Shown here one piece after another: positions 1-7,204 of a DNA stretch of 17,900 nt; positions within the stretch are counted from its first letter, which is position 1; every line of letters starts with the position of its first letter. The notes under the pieces are model-generated. The model saw nothing but the letters and a program-made list of their open reading frames with translations. It ran no database searches and was not told where the DNA came from. The translations under genes were made by a program, and so were the position numbers. This DNA is from Arenicellales bacterium (GTDB taxonomy: Bacteria; Pseudomonadota; Gammaproteobacteria; BMS3Bbin11), in the NCBI GenBank assembly GCA_029287965.1, contig JARFQC010000139.1:1-17900 (forward strand), written 5' to 3'.

Positions 1-797
1 CAGGTGCAGAGCTGCAGATCAGTCATATTTTCCGTGATTTGAGTGTCGCTGTCGTCGAGCAGAGCAGCCTGATCGTCTGGGCGGAGGGCGCCATTCCTGA
101 AAGCTGGCAGCAGATTGAGCAGATCGTCATGCAAAGGCTGCCAACAAGATAGGATGGCAGCCGGCCTGACTACCTGATTGGGAGCATCGATATGCCACCC
201 GGACAGGACTACTACAATGCCGCGATCGGGCTGTCCGATACGGTCAGCATCTATCGCAAGCAGCACCTGGTGCCATTCGGCGAATTTCTGCCATTCTCTC
301 CACTGCTAGGCTGGTTGATCAATTATCTGCATATTCCCATGTCGGATTTCAGTGCCTGGCAGCAGCCGCAGGAAGCGCCGATCCTGGCCGGTCATCCTGC
401 CGGGGTGAATATTTGTTACGAGGATGCTTTCGGTGAGGAAATCATTGCGGCGGCGCGTACATCGTCCTACCTGGTCAACCTAAGCGAAGACGCCTGGTTC
501 GGTGATTCGCTGGCGCTACCGCAGCGCCTGCAGATGGCTCGTGTCCGTGCCCGTGAAACCGGCCGCAGTTTCCTGCGTGCCGCGAATACCGGGATAACCG
601 CTGTCATCACCCCGGACGGCGAAATCAGCGCCAGGCTGGAACCGTTCCAGCGTGCTGTGCTGACGGCCAGTGTAGTGCCGATGAGCGGCCTGACGCCTTA
701 TGTCAGGTTCGGCAACCTGCCGGTGTTGCTGCTGCTGACGGCATCACTGCTACTGGCCGTTATGTCAGGAAGACGGCAGCGAGCCCGAGAAAGCTGA
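1..797 (+). pseudogene. lnt: Apolipoprotein N-acyltransferase, 3' part, interrupted by an in-frame amber codon
   Basis: Lnt N-acylates the amino-terminal cysteine of lipoproteins at the inner membrane. Reading from base 3, the frame encodes the nitrilase-like domain. It contains IVWAEGAIP (catalytic Glu, usually WPE), then TAG at 150-152, and resumes in the same frame with DYLIGSID, YRKQHLVPFGE (catalytic Lys), NICYEDAFG (catalytic Cys) and a final hydrophobic segment before the TGA at 795-797. The stretch after the Cys is about as long as in E. coli Lnt, so the 3' end is intact. The 5' end lies outside the window. An ATG at 192 has GGGAG seven bases upstream (180-184) and could restart translation, giving a 201-residue product without the catalytic Glu. 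TAG is a normal stop elsewhere here (hprK, EI, mlaC), so reassignment is unlikely. The last 38 bp overlap mgtE tail to tail. The family is certain; whether it is a pseudogene, a split gene or a sequence error is open. Confidence 0.7.
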
Positions 798-2115
798 GAA
801 AGCCGACGACGTCGGCAACGGTGGTCAGCGCGACCCCGCCGGCCAGGGTCGGGTCGATCCCGTAGCGCGTCATCAGGACGGGCAGCAGCGCTCCGAACAG
901 CGATGCACTGGTCATGGTGATGATCATGGCGGCACCGATGATGATGCCGAGCTGCAAATCGTCGAACCAGAGGACCGTGATCATCGCGGTCGCCAGTGCC
1001 CATATCAGCCCGTTCAGGCTGCCCACCAGCATTTCCTTGAAGAAGATTCGTCGTGCATTGCTTGCGGATATGGTGCCCACGGCCAGGCCGCGGATGACAA
1101 CGGTTAGGCTTTGAATGCCGGTATTGCCGCCCATGCTGGCGACGATCGGCATCAGTACGGCCAGGGCGACCAGCTGGCCGATGGTGTCCTGGAAGCGGCC
1201 GATGACAACCGATGCGACCAGCGCAGTAATCAGGTTGATGCCCAGCCAGACTGCCCGGCTGCGGGTGATCTGGGTAACCGGCGCAAAGATATCCTGTTCT
1301 TCGTCCAGGCCGGCCGATGCCATCATGCGGTAGTCGGCCTCATCCTGGATCACGTCGACCACGTCATCGACGGTGATACGGCCGATCAGGTGCATGTCTT
1401 CCGTGACGACCGGGGCTGATACCAGGTTGTAGCGGGCAAAGCCGTTCGCGACCTCGAGTTCATCCTGTTCAGCGGTGAAGTAGCGCGGTTCAGTATTGGT
1501 GATTTCGCTGATGCGCTGTTCGTCGTCAGCAGTGACCAGGTCGGACAGCAGCACGGTGCCGGTCAGTTCATTATTGCGGTTCACCACGAACAGCTTGTCG
1601 GTGTATTCCGGCAGGCTTGCGAGGATGCGCAGGTAGCGGCGAACGACGGCAACCGTGATACGCGGCCGGATAGACACGGCATCGATATCCATCAGGCCCC
1701 CGGCAGTGTCCTCGGCATAGGACAGCACCTCGTTGAGCTGTTCGCGTTCCTCGAGGCTGACGTTGAACAGCACCTCGGCGATCACTTCATCCGGCAGGCC
1801 GGGTATCAGGTCGGCGATCTCGTCAGTGTCCAGCCTGTGCACTGCAGCGGCCAGGGCATGAATGTCGGTTTCACTGATGAGGGTGTTGCGCACGCCCTCG
1901 TTCAATTCTACGAGCGTTTCACCGCGCCGGTCGTCGTCGATATGCTGCCAGATTTCCAGCCGGTCTTCCGGGGGTATGGATTCAAGCAGGTGGGCTACGT
2001 CTGCGGGATGCAGCTCATCGAGCAGGGTCACCACCGCCTCGATGCCGTCATCACCATAGACAGTGATGATCTGTTCGATCAGGTCTTCCGCATTGTCAGG
2101 ATTTGTAGCCGCCAT
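760..2115 (-). CDS. mgtE: Magnesium transporter MgtE
   Basis: This 451-residue protein is a Mg2+ channel of the inner membrane, gated by cytosolic Mg2+. It has the full family layout: an acidic N-terminal helical domain (about residues 10-130), a pair of CBS domains (about 140-260), a connecting helix, and a five-helix membrane domain (about 288-451). The membrane domain carries the hallmark VLMPIVASMGGNTGIQS (320-336) and an Asp in the last part (TTVADVVGF, D435) that matches the pore Asp of the family. The ATG is preceded by AGGGGGAG, a good ribosome binding site. It follows the EI gene by 54 bp on the same strand and is probably the last gene of the long minus-strand run. Its 3' end runs 38 bp into lnt, which leaves no room for a separate terminator. 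Confidence 0.95.
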   Translation of the reverse strand: MAATNPDNAEDLIEQIITVYGDDGIEAVVTLLDELHPADVAHLLESIPPEDRLEIWQHIDDDRRGETLVELNEGVRNTLISETDIHALAAAVHRLDTDEIADLIPGLPDEVIAEVLFNVSLEEREQLNEVLSYAEDTAGGLMDIDAVSIRPRITVAVVRRYLRILASLPEYTDKLFVVNRNNELTGTVLLSDLVTADDEQRISEITNTEPRYFTAEQDELEVANGFARYNLVSAPVVTEDMHLIGRITVDDVVDVIQDEADYRMMASAGLDEEQDIFAPVTQITRSRAVWLGINLITALVASVVIGRFQDTIGQLVALAVLMPIVASMGGNTGIQSLTVVIRGLAVGTISASNARRIFFKEMLVGSLNGLIWALATAMITVLWFDDLQLGIIIGAAMIITMTSASLFGALLPVLMTRYGIDPTLAGGVALTTVADVVGFLSFLGLAAVFLT

Positions 2116-2169
2116 TCGCTCCCCCTGTGGCTCACGGGAGTGTATCAGAATAGCAATCGGGGAAAGTCG

Positions 2170-3855
2170 CTAATGCAGTCCGTTGAGCAGCCTGTGGGTT
2201 CGCTCGCGTGTTGCACTGATATCGGTGCGCCGGATCAGGTTTTTAATCTCCAGCATGTTGGCCGGATCCATGCTGAGGCTGCGCAGGCCGAGGCCGAGCA
2301 GGGTTTCCAGGCTTTCCACGTCGCCGGCCATTTCCCCGCACATGGTCACGGGGATGCCGGCCTTGTCTCCGGCCCGCACTGTCATGTCTATGAGCCGTAG
2401 CACTGAGGGGTGCAGCGGGTTGTACAGGTAATTGACTTCGTCGTCGACGCGGTCGATCGCCAGCGCATACTGGATCAGGTCATTGGTACCGATGGAGAGG
2501 AAATCGAGGTGGGGGGCAAACAGGTCTGCAGAGATGGCTGCTGCCGGCACCTCTACCATGCCGCCGATCTTGATCTTTGAATTGTACGGCGTGCCTTCCT
2601 TGCGCAGTGAGCGTTTCAGTTCGTTGATCAGGTCAAAGACCTGGTGCAGTTCATTCAGGCTCGACAGCATGGGAATCATCATGCGCACCTGGCCGTGTGC
2701 CGATGCCCGCAGGATTGCCCTTAACTGCGGGATGAACAATGCCGGCCGCTGCAGGCACAGGCGAATACCGCGCAGTCCGAGTGCGGGGTTGCTGCCGGCT
2801 TCAAGGCTGCCGTCTATCGTCTTGTCTGAGCCGAGATCCAGCGTCCGGATGGTCATCGGACGCTTGCCGAGGTGACGCAGGATGCGCATGTAGGCATTGA
2901 AGTGGTCGTTCTCGGTAGGGAGATTGTCACGGTTCATGTACAGGTATTCGGTGCGGAACAGACCGATGCCTGCTGCATTGGCGTTGAGGGCGGCACGTAT
3001 ATCGCGCGGCATTTCAATATTGGCCTGCAGGGTAACGCGCACACCGTCCTTGCTCACCGAGCCGCTTTTCTTGATGGCGTTGAGCTGGCGGGCCTGCTCA
3101 CGGTCACTGCGGCGCAGCTGCCGGTAGGCCTTCAGGGTTTGTTCGTCGGGAGCGACGATGACGTTGCCGTTGCGTCCGTCGACGATCAGCTTGTCGCCAT
3201 GCTGTATGTAGCTGGTCGCCACGTGCATGCCGACCACGGCCGGGATGCCCAGGCTGCGGGCGAGGATGGCAGAATGTGAAATCGGCCCCCCCAGGTTGGT
3301 CAGGATGGCGCGGATACGACTGGGTTTCAAGGCCATCGTATCCGCCGGGGCGAGGTCGCGTGCGACGATGACCGGGTCCTTGAATTCTTCCGTCAGGCTG
3401 GCGCTGCTGACATCTTCGATGCCCATCAGGTTGCGCTGGATGCGCTCGGCAATCTGCTGGATGTCGTCGCCGCGGCTGCTCAGGTACTCGTCCTCCATCT
3501 GCTCGAAGACTTCGATCAGGGACTGGCTCTGCATTGATATTGCCTGCTCGGCATTGATCTGCTGGTAGGAAATCAGCTCTTCGGGTGCCTGCGACAGCAT
3601 CGGATCTTCCAGCATCATCAGGTGTGCCTCGATGAAGCCCGCTGCCTCCGGCGGCGATTCAGCCGGGATGTTCTGGCGTATCTGGATCAGCTGCAGTCGG
3701 GCCGCGGCGATGGCTGCGCGCAGCCGGTAGATTTCGTCGTCTATGCGTGAGCGGGGTACACGGTATTCCGGTGTATCGACCACGTCCTGTGACAGCACGC
3801 AGGCCGTGCCGATGGTGATCTCCTTGCCTATGCCGGCTCCGTGCAGGGACAGCAT
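2170..3855 (-). CDS. ptsI: PTS enzyme I (phosphoenolpyruvate-protein phosphotransferase)
   Basis: EI takes phosphate from phosphoenolpyruvate and passes it to HPr. The 561 residues cover the whole protein with no N-terminal GAF domain, so it is a PtsI type rather than the PtsP (EI-Ntr) of enterics. The phosphorylated histidine is H194 in GGPISHSAILAR. The PEP-binding barrel shows GLFRTEYLYM (around 299-307), RTLDLGSDK (337-345), GGMVEVPAA, SIGTNDLIQYALAIDR, and the catalytic cysteine C506 in MCGEMAGD. The ATG overlaps the HPr stop as TAATG (3853-3857) and has GGAGAGGA upstream, so it is translationally coupled to HPr. It probably starts the phosphate chain HPr to PtsN. No EIIB or EIIC permease lies nearby, which suggests a regulatory rather than sugar-uptake role. 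Confidence 0.95.
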   Translation of the reverse strand: MLSLHGAGIGKEITIGTACVLSQDVVDTPEYRVPRSRIDDEIYRLRAAIAAARLQLIQIRQNIPAESPPEAAGFIEAHLMMLEDPMLSQAPEELISYQQINAEQAISMQSQSLIEVFEQMEDEYLSSRGDDIQQIAERIQRNLMGIEDVSSASLTEEFKDPVIVARDLAPADTMALKPSRIRAILTNLGGPISHSAILARSLGIPAVVGMHVATSYIQHGDKLIVDGRNGNVIVAPDEQTLKAYRQLRRSDREQARQLNAIKKSGSVSKDGVRVTLQANIEMPRDIRAALNANAAGIGLFRTEYLYMNRDNLPTENDHFNAYMRILRHLGKRPMTIRTLDLGSDKTIDGSLEAGSNPALGLRGIRLCLQRPALFIPQLRAILRASAHGQVRMMIPMLSSLNELHQVFDLINELKRSLRKEGTPYNSKIKIGGMVEVPAAAISADLFAPHLDFLSIGTNDLIQYALAIDRVDDEVNYLYNPLHPSVLRLIDMTVRAGDKAGIPVTMCGEMAGDVESLETLLGLGLRSLSMDPANMLEIKNLIRRTDISATRERTHRLLNGLH

Positions 3856-4124
3856 TACTCGTCCTCTCCGAAGCAGTCTTCGATCAGTTTCTTGAGTGCA
3901 GTGGCCGATTCGAGTTCATCGGGCCCATCCACGCGCAACTCCAGCTCTGTGCCCTTGGCGGCGGCCAGCATCATGACCCCCATGATGCTCTTGCCGTTGA
4001 TTACGGTATTTTCCTTGACCAGCTCCACCTCGCTTTCGTAGACGGAGGCAAGCTTGACGAAGCGGGCTGCAGCACGAGCATGCAGACCCAGTCGGTTAAT
4101 GATGATGACCTGCTTGTTAATCAT
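3855..4124 (-). CDS. ptsH: PTS phosphocarrier protein HPr
   Basis: This 89-residue protein carries phosphate from EI to EIIA proteins. The EI target histidine is H15 (NRLGLHARAA). The regulatory serine that HPr kinase modifies is S46 (INGKSIMGVMMLAAAKG), so both phosphorylation sites of the cluster are present. I chose the ATG at 4122-4124 because homology starts there and AAGAAGGCGG lies upstream. The frame is open for 29 more codons, but those overlap the EIIA gene and have no HPr similarity. The start lies inside the last codons of the EIIA gene (8-nt overlap), and the stop overlaps the EI start. It could also be called NPr/PtsO, because it sits in the rpoN cluster. The HprK gene and the GAF-less EI favour the HPr label. 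Confidence 0.93.
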   Translation of the reverse strand: MINKQVIIINRLGLHARAAARFVKLASVYESEVELVKENTVINGKSIMGVMMLAAAKGTELELRVDGPDELESATALKKLIEDCFGEDE

Positions 4125-4536
4125 GCACCGCCTTCTTCTTCGCAGCTGGCTCGGGATGGAAGCTGAGTACGCCCTGGATGGCACCGTCGCTGCTGTATTG
4201 CAGCAGCTCATCGATATTGTCTTCGCGGTGGGTAATGACGCGCAGCAGCATCGGTAGATTGAGACCGGTCAGGATCGCGACATTGCCATGCCGGGTGAAG
4301 CCGCGTGCAACATTGAAGTGCGTGCTGCCCGGCAGATCGACCAGGATAAGGTAGTGGGGACAGTCCAGGCGAACCATGGCTTCTTCGATCTGGTTCGGCA
4401 GCCGGTCTATCGTGTCCGTCGAGTCGTAGATGGGAATGCATTCCACCTTGGCAAACGGTTCGCCGAGGATATGCGAGGCGGCATGCAGCAGCTCGCTGGC
4501 AATGTTGCCGTAGGAAAGAAGAATGATGCCCGTCAC
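4117..4536 (-). CDS. PTS EIIA component, mannose family, with active-site His replaced by Tyr
   Basis: This 139-residue protein belongs to the EIIA-Man family, which normally accepts phosphate from HPr on a histidine at the end of the first strand. The fold is recognisable: GIILLSYGNIASELLHAA at the start, ILVDLPGSTHFNVARG in the middle and LTGLNLPMLLRV near the end. Where the family has a Thr/Ser-His-Gly motif (H10 in E. coli ManX), this protein has Ser-Tyr-Gly, with Y9 encoded by TAC. The supporting Asp (D67) remains, but the usual GGSP loop reads GSTH, which puts a histidine at position 73. The start is GTG at 4534-4536, overlapping the rapZ stop by 4 nt, with GGGAG five bases upstream. 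By family knowledge, loss of the His should prevent normal phosphotransfer. The protein may be a sensor without phosphorylation, may use H73, or the base may be a sequencing error. Confidence 0.88.
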   Translation of the reverse strand: MTGIILLSYGNIASELLHAASHILGEPFAKVECIPIYDSTDTIDRLPNQIEEAMVRLDCPHYLILVDLPGSTHFNVARGFTRHGNVAILTGLNLPMLLRVITHREDNIDELLQYSSDGAIQGVLSFHPEPAAKKKAVHD

Positions 4537-5387
4537 ATCAGCTCCCGGTGGCGGATCTGCACCGGCATGGCCTGGCCGGAAAAGGCTTCGCGCAGTTTTT
4601 CGGCGATGTATACGGAGCGATGCTGTCCGCCCGTGCAGCCGATGGCAACGGTGATGTAGCTGCGGTTTTCTTTTTCAAACTGCGGCAGCCAGTTGACCAG
4701 GAAGCGGTGGATGTCTCCAATCATGTGCGTGACCGATTCATGTGACGACAGGAAGTCTTTAACCGGCTGGTCCAGGCCGGTCAATGGTCTGAGCTCTGTT
4801 TCCCAGTGAGGGTTTGGCAGGCAGCGCACATCGAATACAAAGTCGGCGTCACCGGGATGCCCGTGTTTGTGTCCGAAAGATACGATCTGCAGCATCATGC
4901 CTGATCCGTCCCGCGCCCCGACAAGGTTGCGCACCTTGCTGCGCAGTTCATGCACGGTGCGGCTGCTGGTGTCGATATTGAACTCGGCCTGCTGTGCAAC
5001 GGTTGCGAGCAGCTTGTGTTCGAGGCGTATCGCCTCGTTGAGCGACACCGTTTCATTGGTCAGCGGATGGCGGCGTCGCGTCTCGCTGAAGCGCCGGATG
5101 AGTGTGTCGTCATCCGCGCTCAGGTAAATGATGCGGTAGTCGATGCCCAGGGACTTGAGCTCATTCAGGCTTTCAGGCAGGTTTTCCAGAAAGTGCTGGT
5201 TGCGCACGTCTATGCCGATGGCGACACGCCGGGTCTGTTCTGACGGGCTGTCGAGCAGGTTGCGGGCGAAATGGGGCAGCAGGTTGGCCGGCAGGTTATC
5301 GATGCAGTAGTAGCAGATGTCTTCCAGTGCCTGCAGGGCAACCGTTTTGCCCGAGCCCGACAGACCACTGACGATGATCAGGTTCAT
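4533..5387 (-). CDS. rapZ: RNase adapter / nucleotide-binding protein RapZ
   Basis: RapZ (YvcJ/YhbJ family) has an N-terminal P-loop domain and a C-terminal domain. In enterics it binds the small RNA GlmZ and guides RNase E, controlling GlmS and thus glucosamine-6-phosphate supply. The 284 residues show Walker A GLSGSGKT (8-15), CYYCIDNLP, RRRHPL, SFGHKHG..DADFVFDVR and the C-terminal GCTGGQHRSVYIAEKL. The start at 5385-5387 is where homology begins, with GGAG ten bases upstream. An open 32-codon extension into hprK lacks similarity and was not used. The C-terminus stops soon after IRHREL, without the basic tail of the E. coli protein, so RNA binding of the GlmZ type should not be assumed. 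The gene starts 7 bp after hprK and overlaps the EIIA gene by 4 nt. Confidence 0.93.
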   Translation of the reverse strand: MNLIIVSGLSGSGKTVALQALEDICYYCIDNLPANLLPHFARNLLDSPSEQTRRVAIGIDVRNQHFLENLPESLNELKSLGIDYRIIYLSADDDTLIRRFSETRRRHPLTNETVSLNEAIRLEHKLLATVAQQAEFNIDTSSRTVHELRSKVRNLVGARDGSGMMLQIVSFGHKHGHPGDADFVFDVRCLPNPHWETELRPLTGLDQPVKDFLSSHESVTHMIGDIHRFLVNWLPQFEKENRSYITVAIGCTGGQHRSVYIAEKLREAFSGQAMPVQIRHRELM

Positions 5388-5394
5388 GATCCGG

Positions 5395-6363
5395 CTACTC
5401 CGTTTCCGCGTCGCTTTTGGCGGATATTTCCTCTTCCTGGCGGATGATGAATTCATCGACCGCATCGTAGCCGCGGTGAGCAAGAATCTGGCTGCGTACC
5501 GCGCCTTCCACCAGTATCGAGAGGTCGCGCCCCGGTGTGACCGGGATGGTAACTTCCGGGATCTTGATGCTGAGAATTTCCCGGTAGACTTTTTCCTGCT
5601 GCAGTCTGTCCATGTTGTTCAGGCGTTCGGGATCCATGCGCTGCAGATGCACAATCAGCTCCACCTGTTTTGACAGGCGGCTGGCGGTTTCGCCGAACAT
5701 CTTGGTGATATTGACGATGCCGAGTCCGCGTACTTCGAGAAAGTTGCGAAAGCGGCTGTGACAGTAGCCTTCCAGTACATCGGGCGCCGTGCGGCGTACC
5801 ATGACCGAGTCATCGGCAACCAGGTGGTGCCCGCGTGACACCAGGCCCAGTGCCAGCTCGCTTTTACCGATGCCGCTTTCACCCGTCAGCATGACGCCAT
5901 GCCCCATTACGGACAGCAGCACACCGTGCAGCGTAGCGCGTGGCGACAGTTCCCTGGCGAGGAAGTATTGCAGATTATGAATCAGTTCAGGGGCAGGCAG
6001 CTGGCTGGTCATCAACGGCATATCGGCCGCATCGGCCACCGACAGCAGGTGGTCGGGTACATCCTGGCCATCGCTGACGATGATCATCGCCGTCCGTTCA
6101 GAGGTGAAGATGTTATTGATCGTCGATATGCTGTGCCTCTCGTCCAGGCCGGTCAGGTACTCCATTTCAGGAATGCCGACGACCTGCACGCGGTTGCTGT
6201 GCACGGTGTTGAGATAGCCGACCAGGGCCATGCCTGCCCAGCGGGCGTCGGGGCGTTCTATGTGTCGGTCGGATCCGGTCGGGCCGGCTGCCCAGTCCAG
6301 TTGCAGACGCGTTTGCTGGCTGCGATACAGGTCACCCGCCGTCAGCGATATGGGTTGGGTCAT
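5395..6363 (-). CDS. hprK: HPr kinase/phosphorylase
   Basis: HprK phosphorylates HPr on Ser46 with ATP or pyrophosphate, and removes that phosphate with inorganic phosphate. The 322 residues fit the family. The N-terminal domain includes VGIPEMEYL and TSERTAMIIVSDG. The catalytic domain has LHGVLLSV, Walker A GESGIGKS (161-168), LVADDSVMV (181-189), the family signature EVRGLGIVNI, and VTPGRDLSILVE near the end. The target serine is present in HPr (S46) three genes downstream, so the pair is functionally matched. HprK is typical of Firmicutes but also occurs in beta- and some gammaproteobacteria inside the rpoN-pts locus; enterics lack it. The ATG overlaps the ptsN stop (ATGA at 6360-6363). 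The gene ends in TAG. Confidence 0.94.
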   Translation of the reverse strand: MTQPISLTAGDLYRSQQTRLQLDWAAGPTGSDRHIERPDARWAGMALVGYLNTVHSNRVQVVGIPEMEYLTGLDERHSISTINNIFTSERTAMIIVSDGQDVPDHLLSVADAADMPLMTSQLPAPELIHNLQYFLARELSPRATLHGVLLSVMGHGVMLTGESGIGKSELALGLVSRGHHLVADDSVMVRRTAPDVLEGYCHSRFRNFLEVRGLGIVNITKMFGETASRLSKQVELIVHLQRMDPERLNNMDRLQQEKVYREILSIKIPEVTIPVTPGRDLSILVEGAVRSQILAHRGYDAVDEFIIRQEEEISAKSDAETE

Positions 6364-6887
6364 GAGTCGGTATCAGGGCCTGCTGGGGTGTAAGTGGTCA
6401 GCAGTTTATGAATTTCTTCGGCAGATTCAGCGGCGGTAAGGGCCGCACGAAGATCGGGATCACGAAACAGGCTGGCGAGCTGCGCCAGCAGTTTCAGGTG
6501 TGCGTCGGTAGCGTGTTCCGGTACCAGCAGGGCAAAGACCAGGTTGACCGGTTTATTGTCCGCCGCATCGAAATCAAGCGGTTGTGCCAGTGACATAAAG
6601 ATAGCCAGTGTTTTGGACAATCCATCCATGCGCCCGTGCGGCAGCGCCACGCCGGCACCGATGCCGGTGCTGCCCAGATTTTCGCGTTCTATCAGGTTGC
6701 TGAAAATGGTCCGGGCGTCGAGGTCGACGGTCTCGCCGGCGAACATGCCGGCAAGGTCTTCGAGCAGGCACTTTTTGCTCGTAGTCGTGTGACCCCGGAC
6801 GATGTGGCCCAGCGGCAGGATATCAGCGATGCTGGTGGCATCCGTCGTGCCGCTGGCGTGCTCAATGCTGGCGTGGCTTGCAGTCAT
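6360..6887 (-). CDS. ptsN: PTS IIA-like nitrogen regulatory protein PtsN (EIIA-Ntr)
   Basis: PtsN is the output protein of the nitrogen PTS. It accepts phosphate on a histidine and, depending on that state, regulates potassium transport, KdpD and other targets in the cytoplasm. The 175 residues carry the EIIA-fructose fold with SKKCLLEDLA, LIERENLGSTGIGAGVALPHGR (target H84), KPVNLVFALLVPEHATDAHLKLLAQLA and FRDPDLRAAL. It is about 12-20 residues longer than E. coli PtsN because of an N-terminal Ser/Thr/His-rich stretch (residues 1-18) of no recognised function. The ATG lies 2 bp after the hpf stop with no clear Shine-Dalgarno sequence, so it probably depends on coupling. The stop overlaps hprK. 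Confidence 0.94.
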   Translation of the reverse strand: MTASHASIEHASGTTDATSIADILPLGHIVRGHTTTSKKCLLEDLAGMFAGETVDLDARTIFSNLIERENLGSTGIGAGVALPHGRMDGLSKTLAIFMSLAQPLDFDAADNKPVNLVFALLVPEHATDAHLKLLAQLASLFRDPDLRAALTAAESAEEIHKLLTTYTPAGPDTDS

Positions 6888-6889
6888 GG

Positions 6890-7192
6890 TCAGGCAGTGT
6901 TGCGCCGGTGGTCTTTCAGTTTTTCCTTGTGCTTGATCACCTGGCGGTCAAGCTTGCTGGACAGTGAATCGATGGCGGCGTACATGTCAGCCTCTTCCGC
7001 ATTGGCATGAATGGTCGCGCCGCTGGCATGGATGGTCGCTTCAGCCATCTGGCGCGTTTTTTCGACAGACAGCACCACGTGCGTGGTGGTGACATGATCA
7101 AAATGCCGCTGTACCCGCTCAATTTTTTCAGTCACATAGTCGTTCAGTGAGGGGGTAACTTCGATGTGTTGTCCAGTGATATTCAATTGCAT
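6890..7192 (-). CDS. hpf: Ribosome hibernation promoting factor, short form (HPF)
   Basis: This 100-residue protein is a short HPF. In stationary phase such proteins bind the decoding region of the 30S subunit and, with RMF, form inactive 100S ribosomes. It matches the family from QLNITGQHIEVT through EKIERVQRHFDHV, the central ATIHASGATIHANAEEADMYAAID and the basic end HKEKLKDHRRN. I set the start at 7190-7192 because AAGGAG lies six bases upstream. An in-frame ATG five codons earlier (7205-7207) overlaps the rpoN stop and puts that same AAGGAG inside the coding region, so it is less likely. It follows rpoN directly, as in E. coli and Pseudomonas. Confidence 0.94.
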   Translation of the reverse strand: MQLNITGQHIEVTPSLNDYVTEKIERVQRHFDHVTTTHVVLSVEKTRQMAEATIHASGATIHANAEEADMYAAIDSLSSKLDRQVIKHKEKLKDHRRNTA

Positions 7193-7198
7193 GTGTTG

Positions 7199-7204
7199 CT
7201 CCTT
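7199..7204 (-). promoter_or_regulatory. Ribosome binding site of hpf (decides start)
   Basis: AAGGAG on the minus strand, six bases before the ATG at 7190-7192. It begins on the last base of the rpoN stop codon. It is among the strongest Shine-Dalgarno sequences in the minus-strand run, fitting a protein needed in high amount compared with sigma-54. Confidence 0.8.

Noticed and set aside
698..1003. Arg/His-rich open frame antisense and out of frame to mgtE
   Set aside because: It is a shadow of the mgtE codons on the same strand, low-complexity and without a ribosome binding site.
4125..4211. 29-codon N-terminal extension of HPr
   Set aside because: It lies inside the EIIA gene in another frame. 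HPr proteins are about 85-90 residues and start at the chosen ATG.
5388..5483. 32-codon N-terminal extension of RapZ
   Set aside because: It overlaps the hprK coding end and has no family similarity. The P-loop is normally within the first ten residues.
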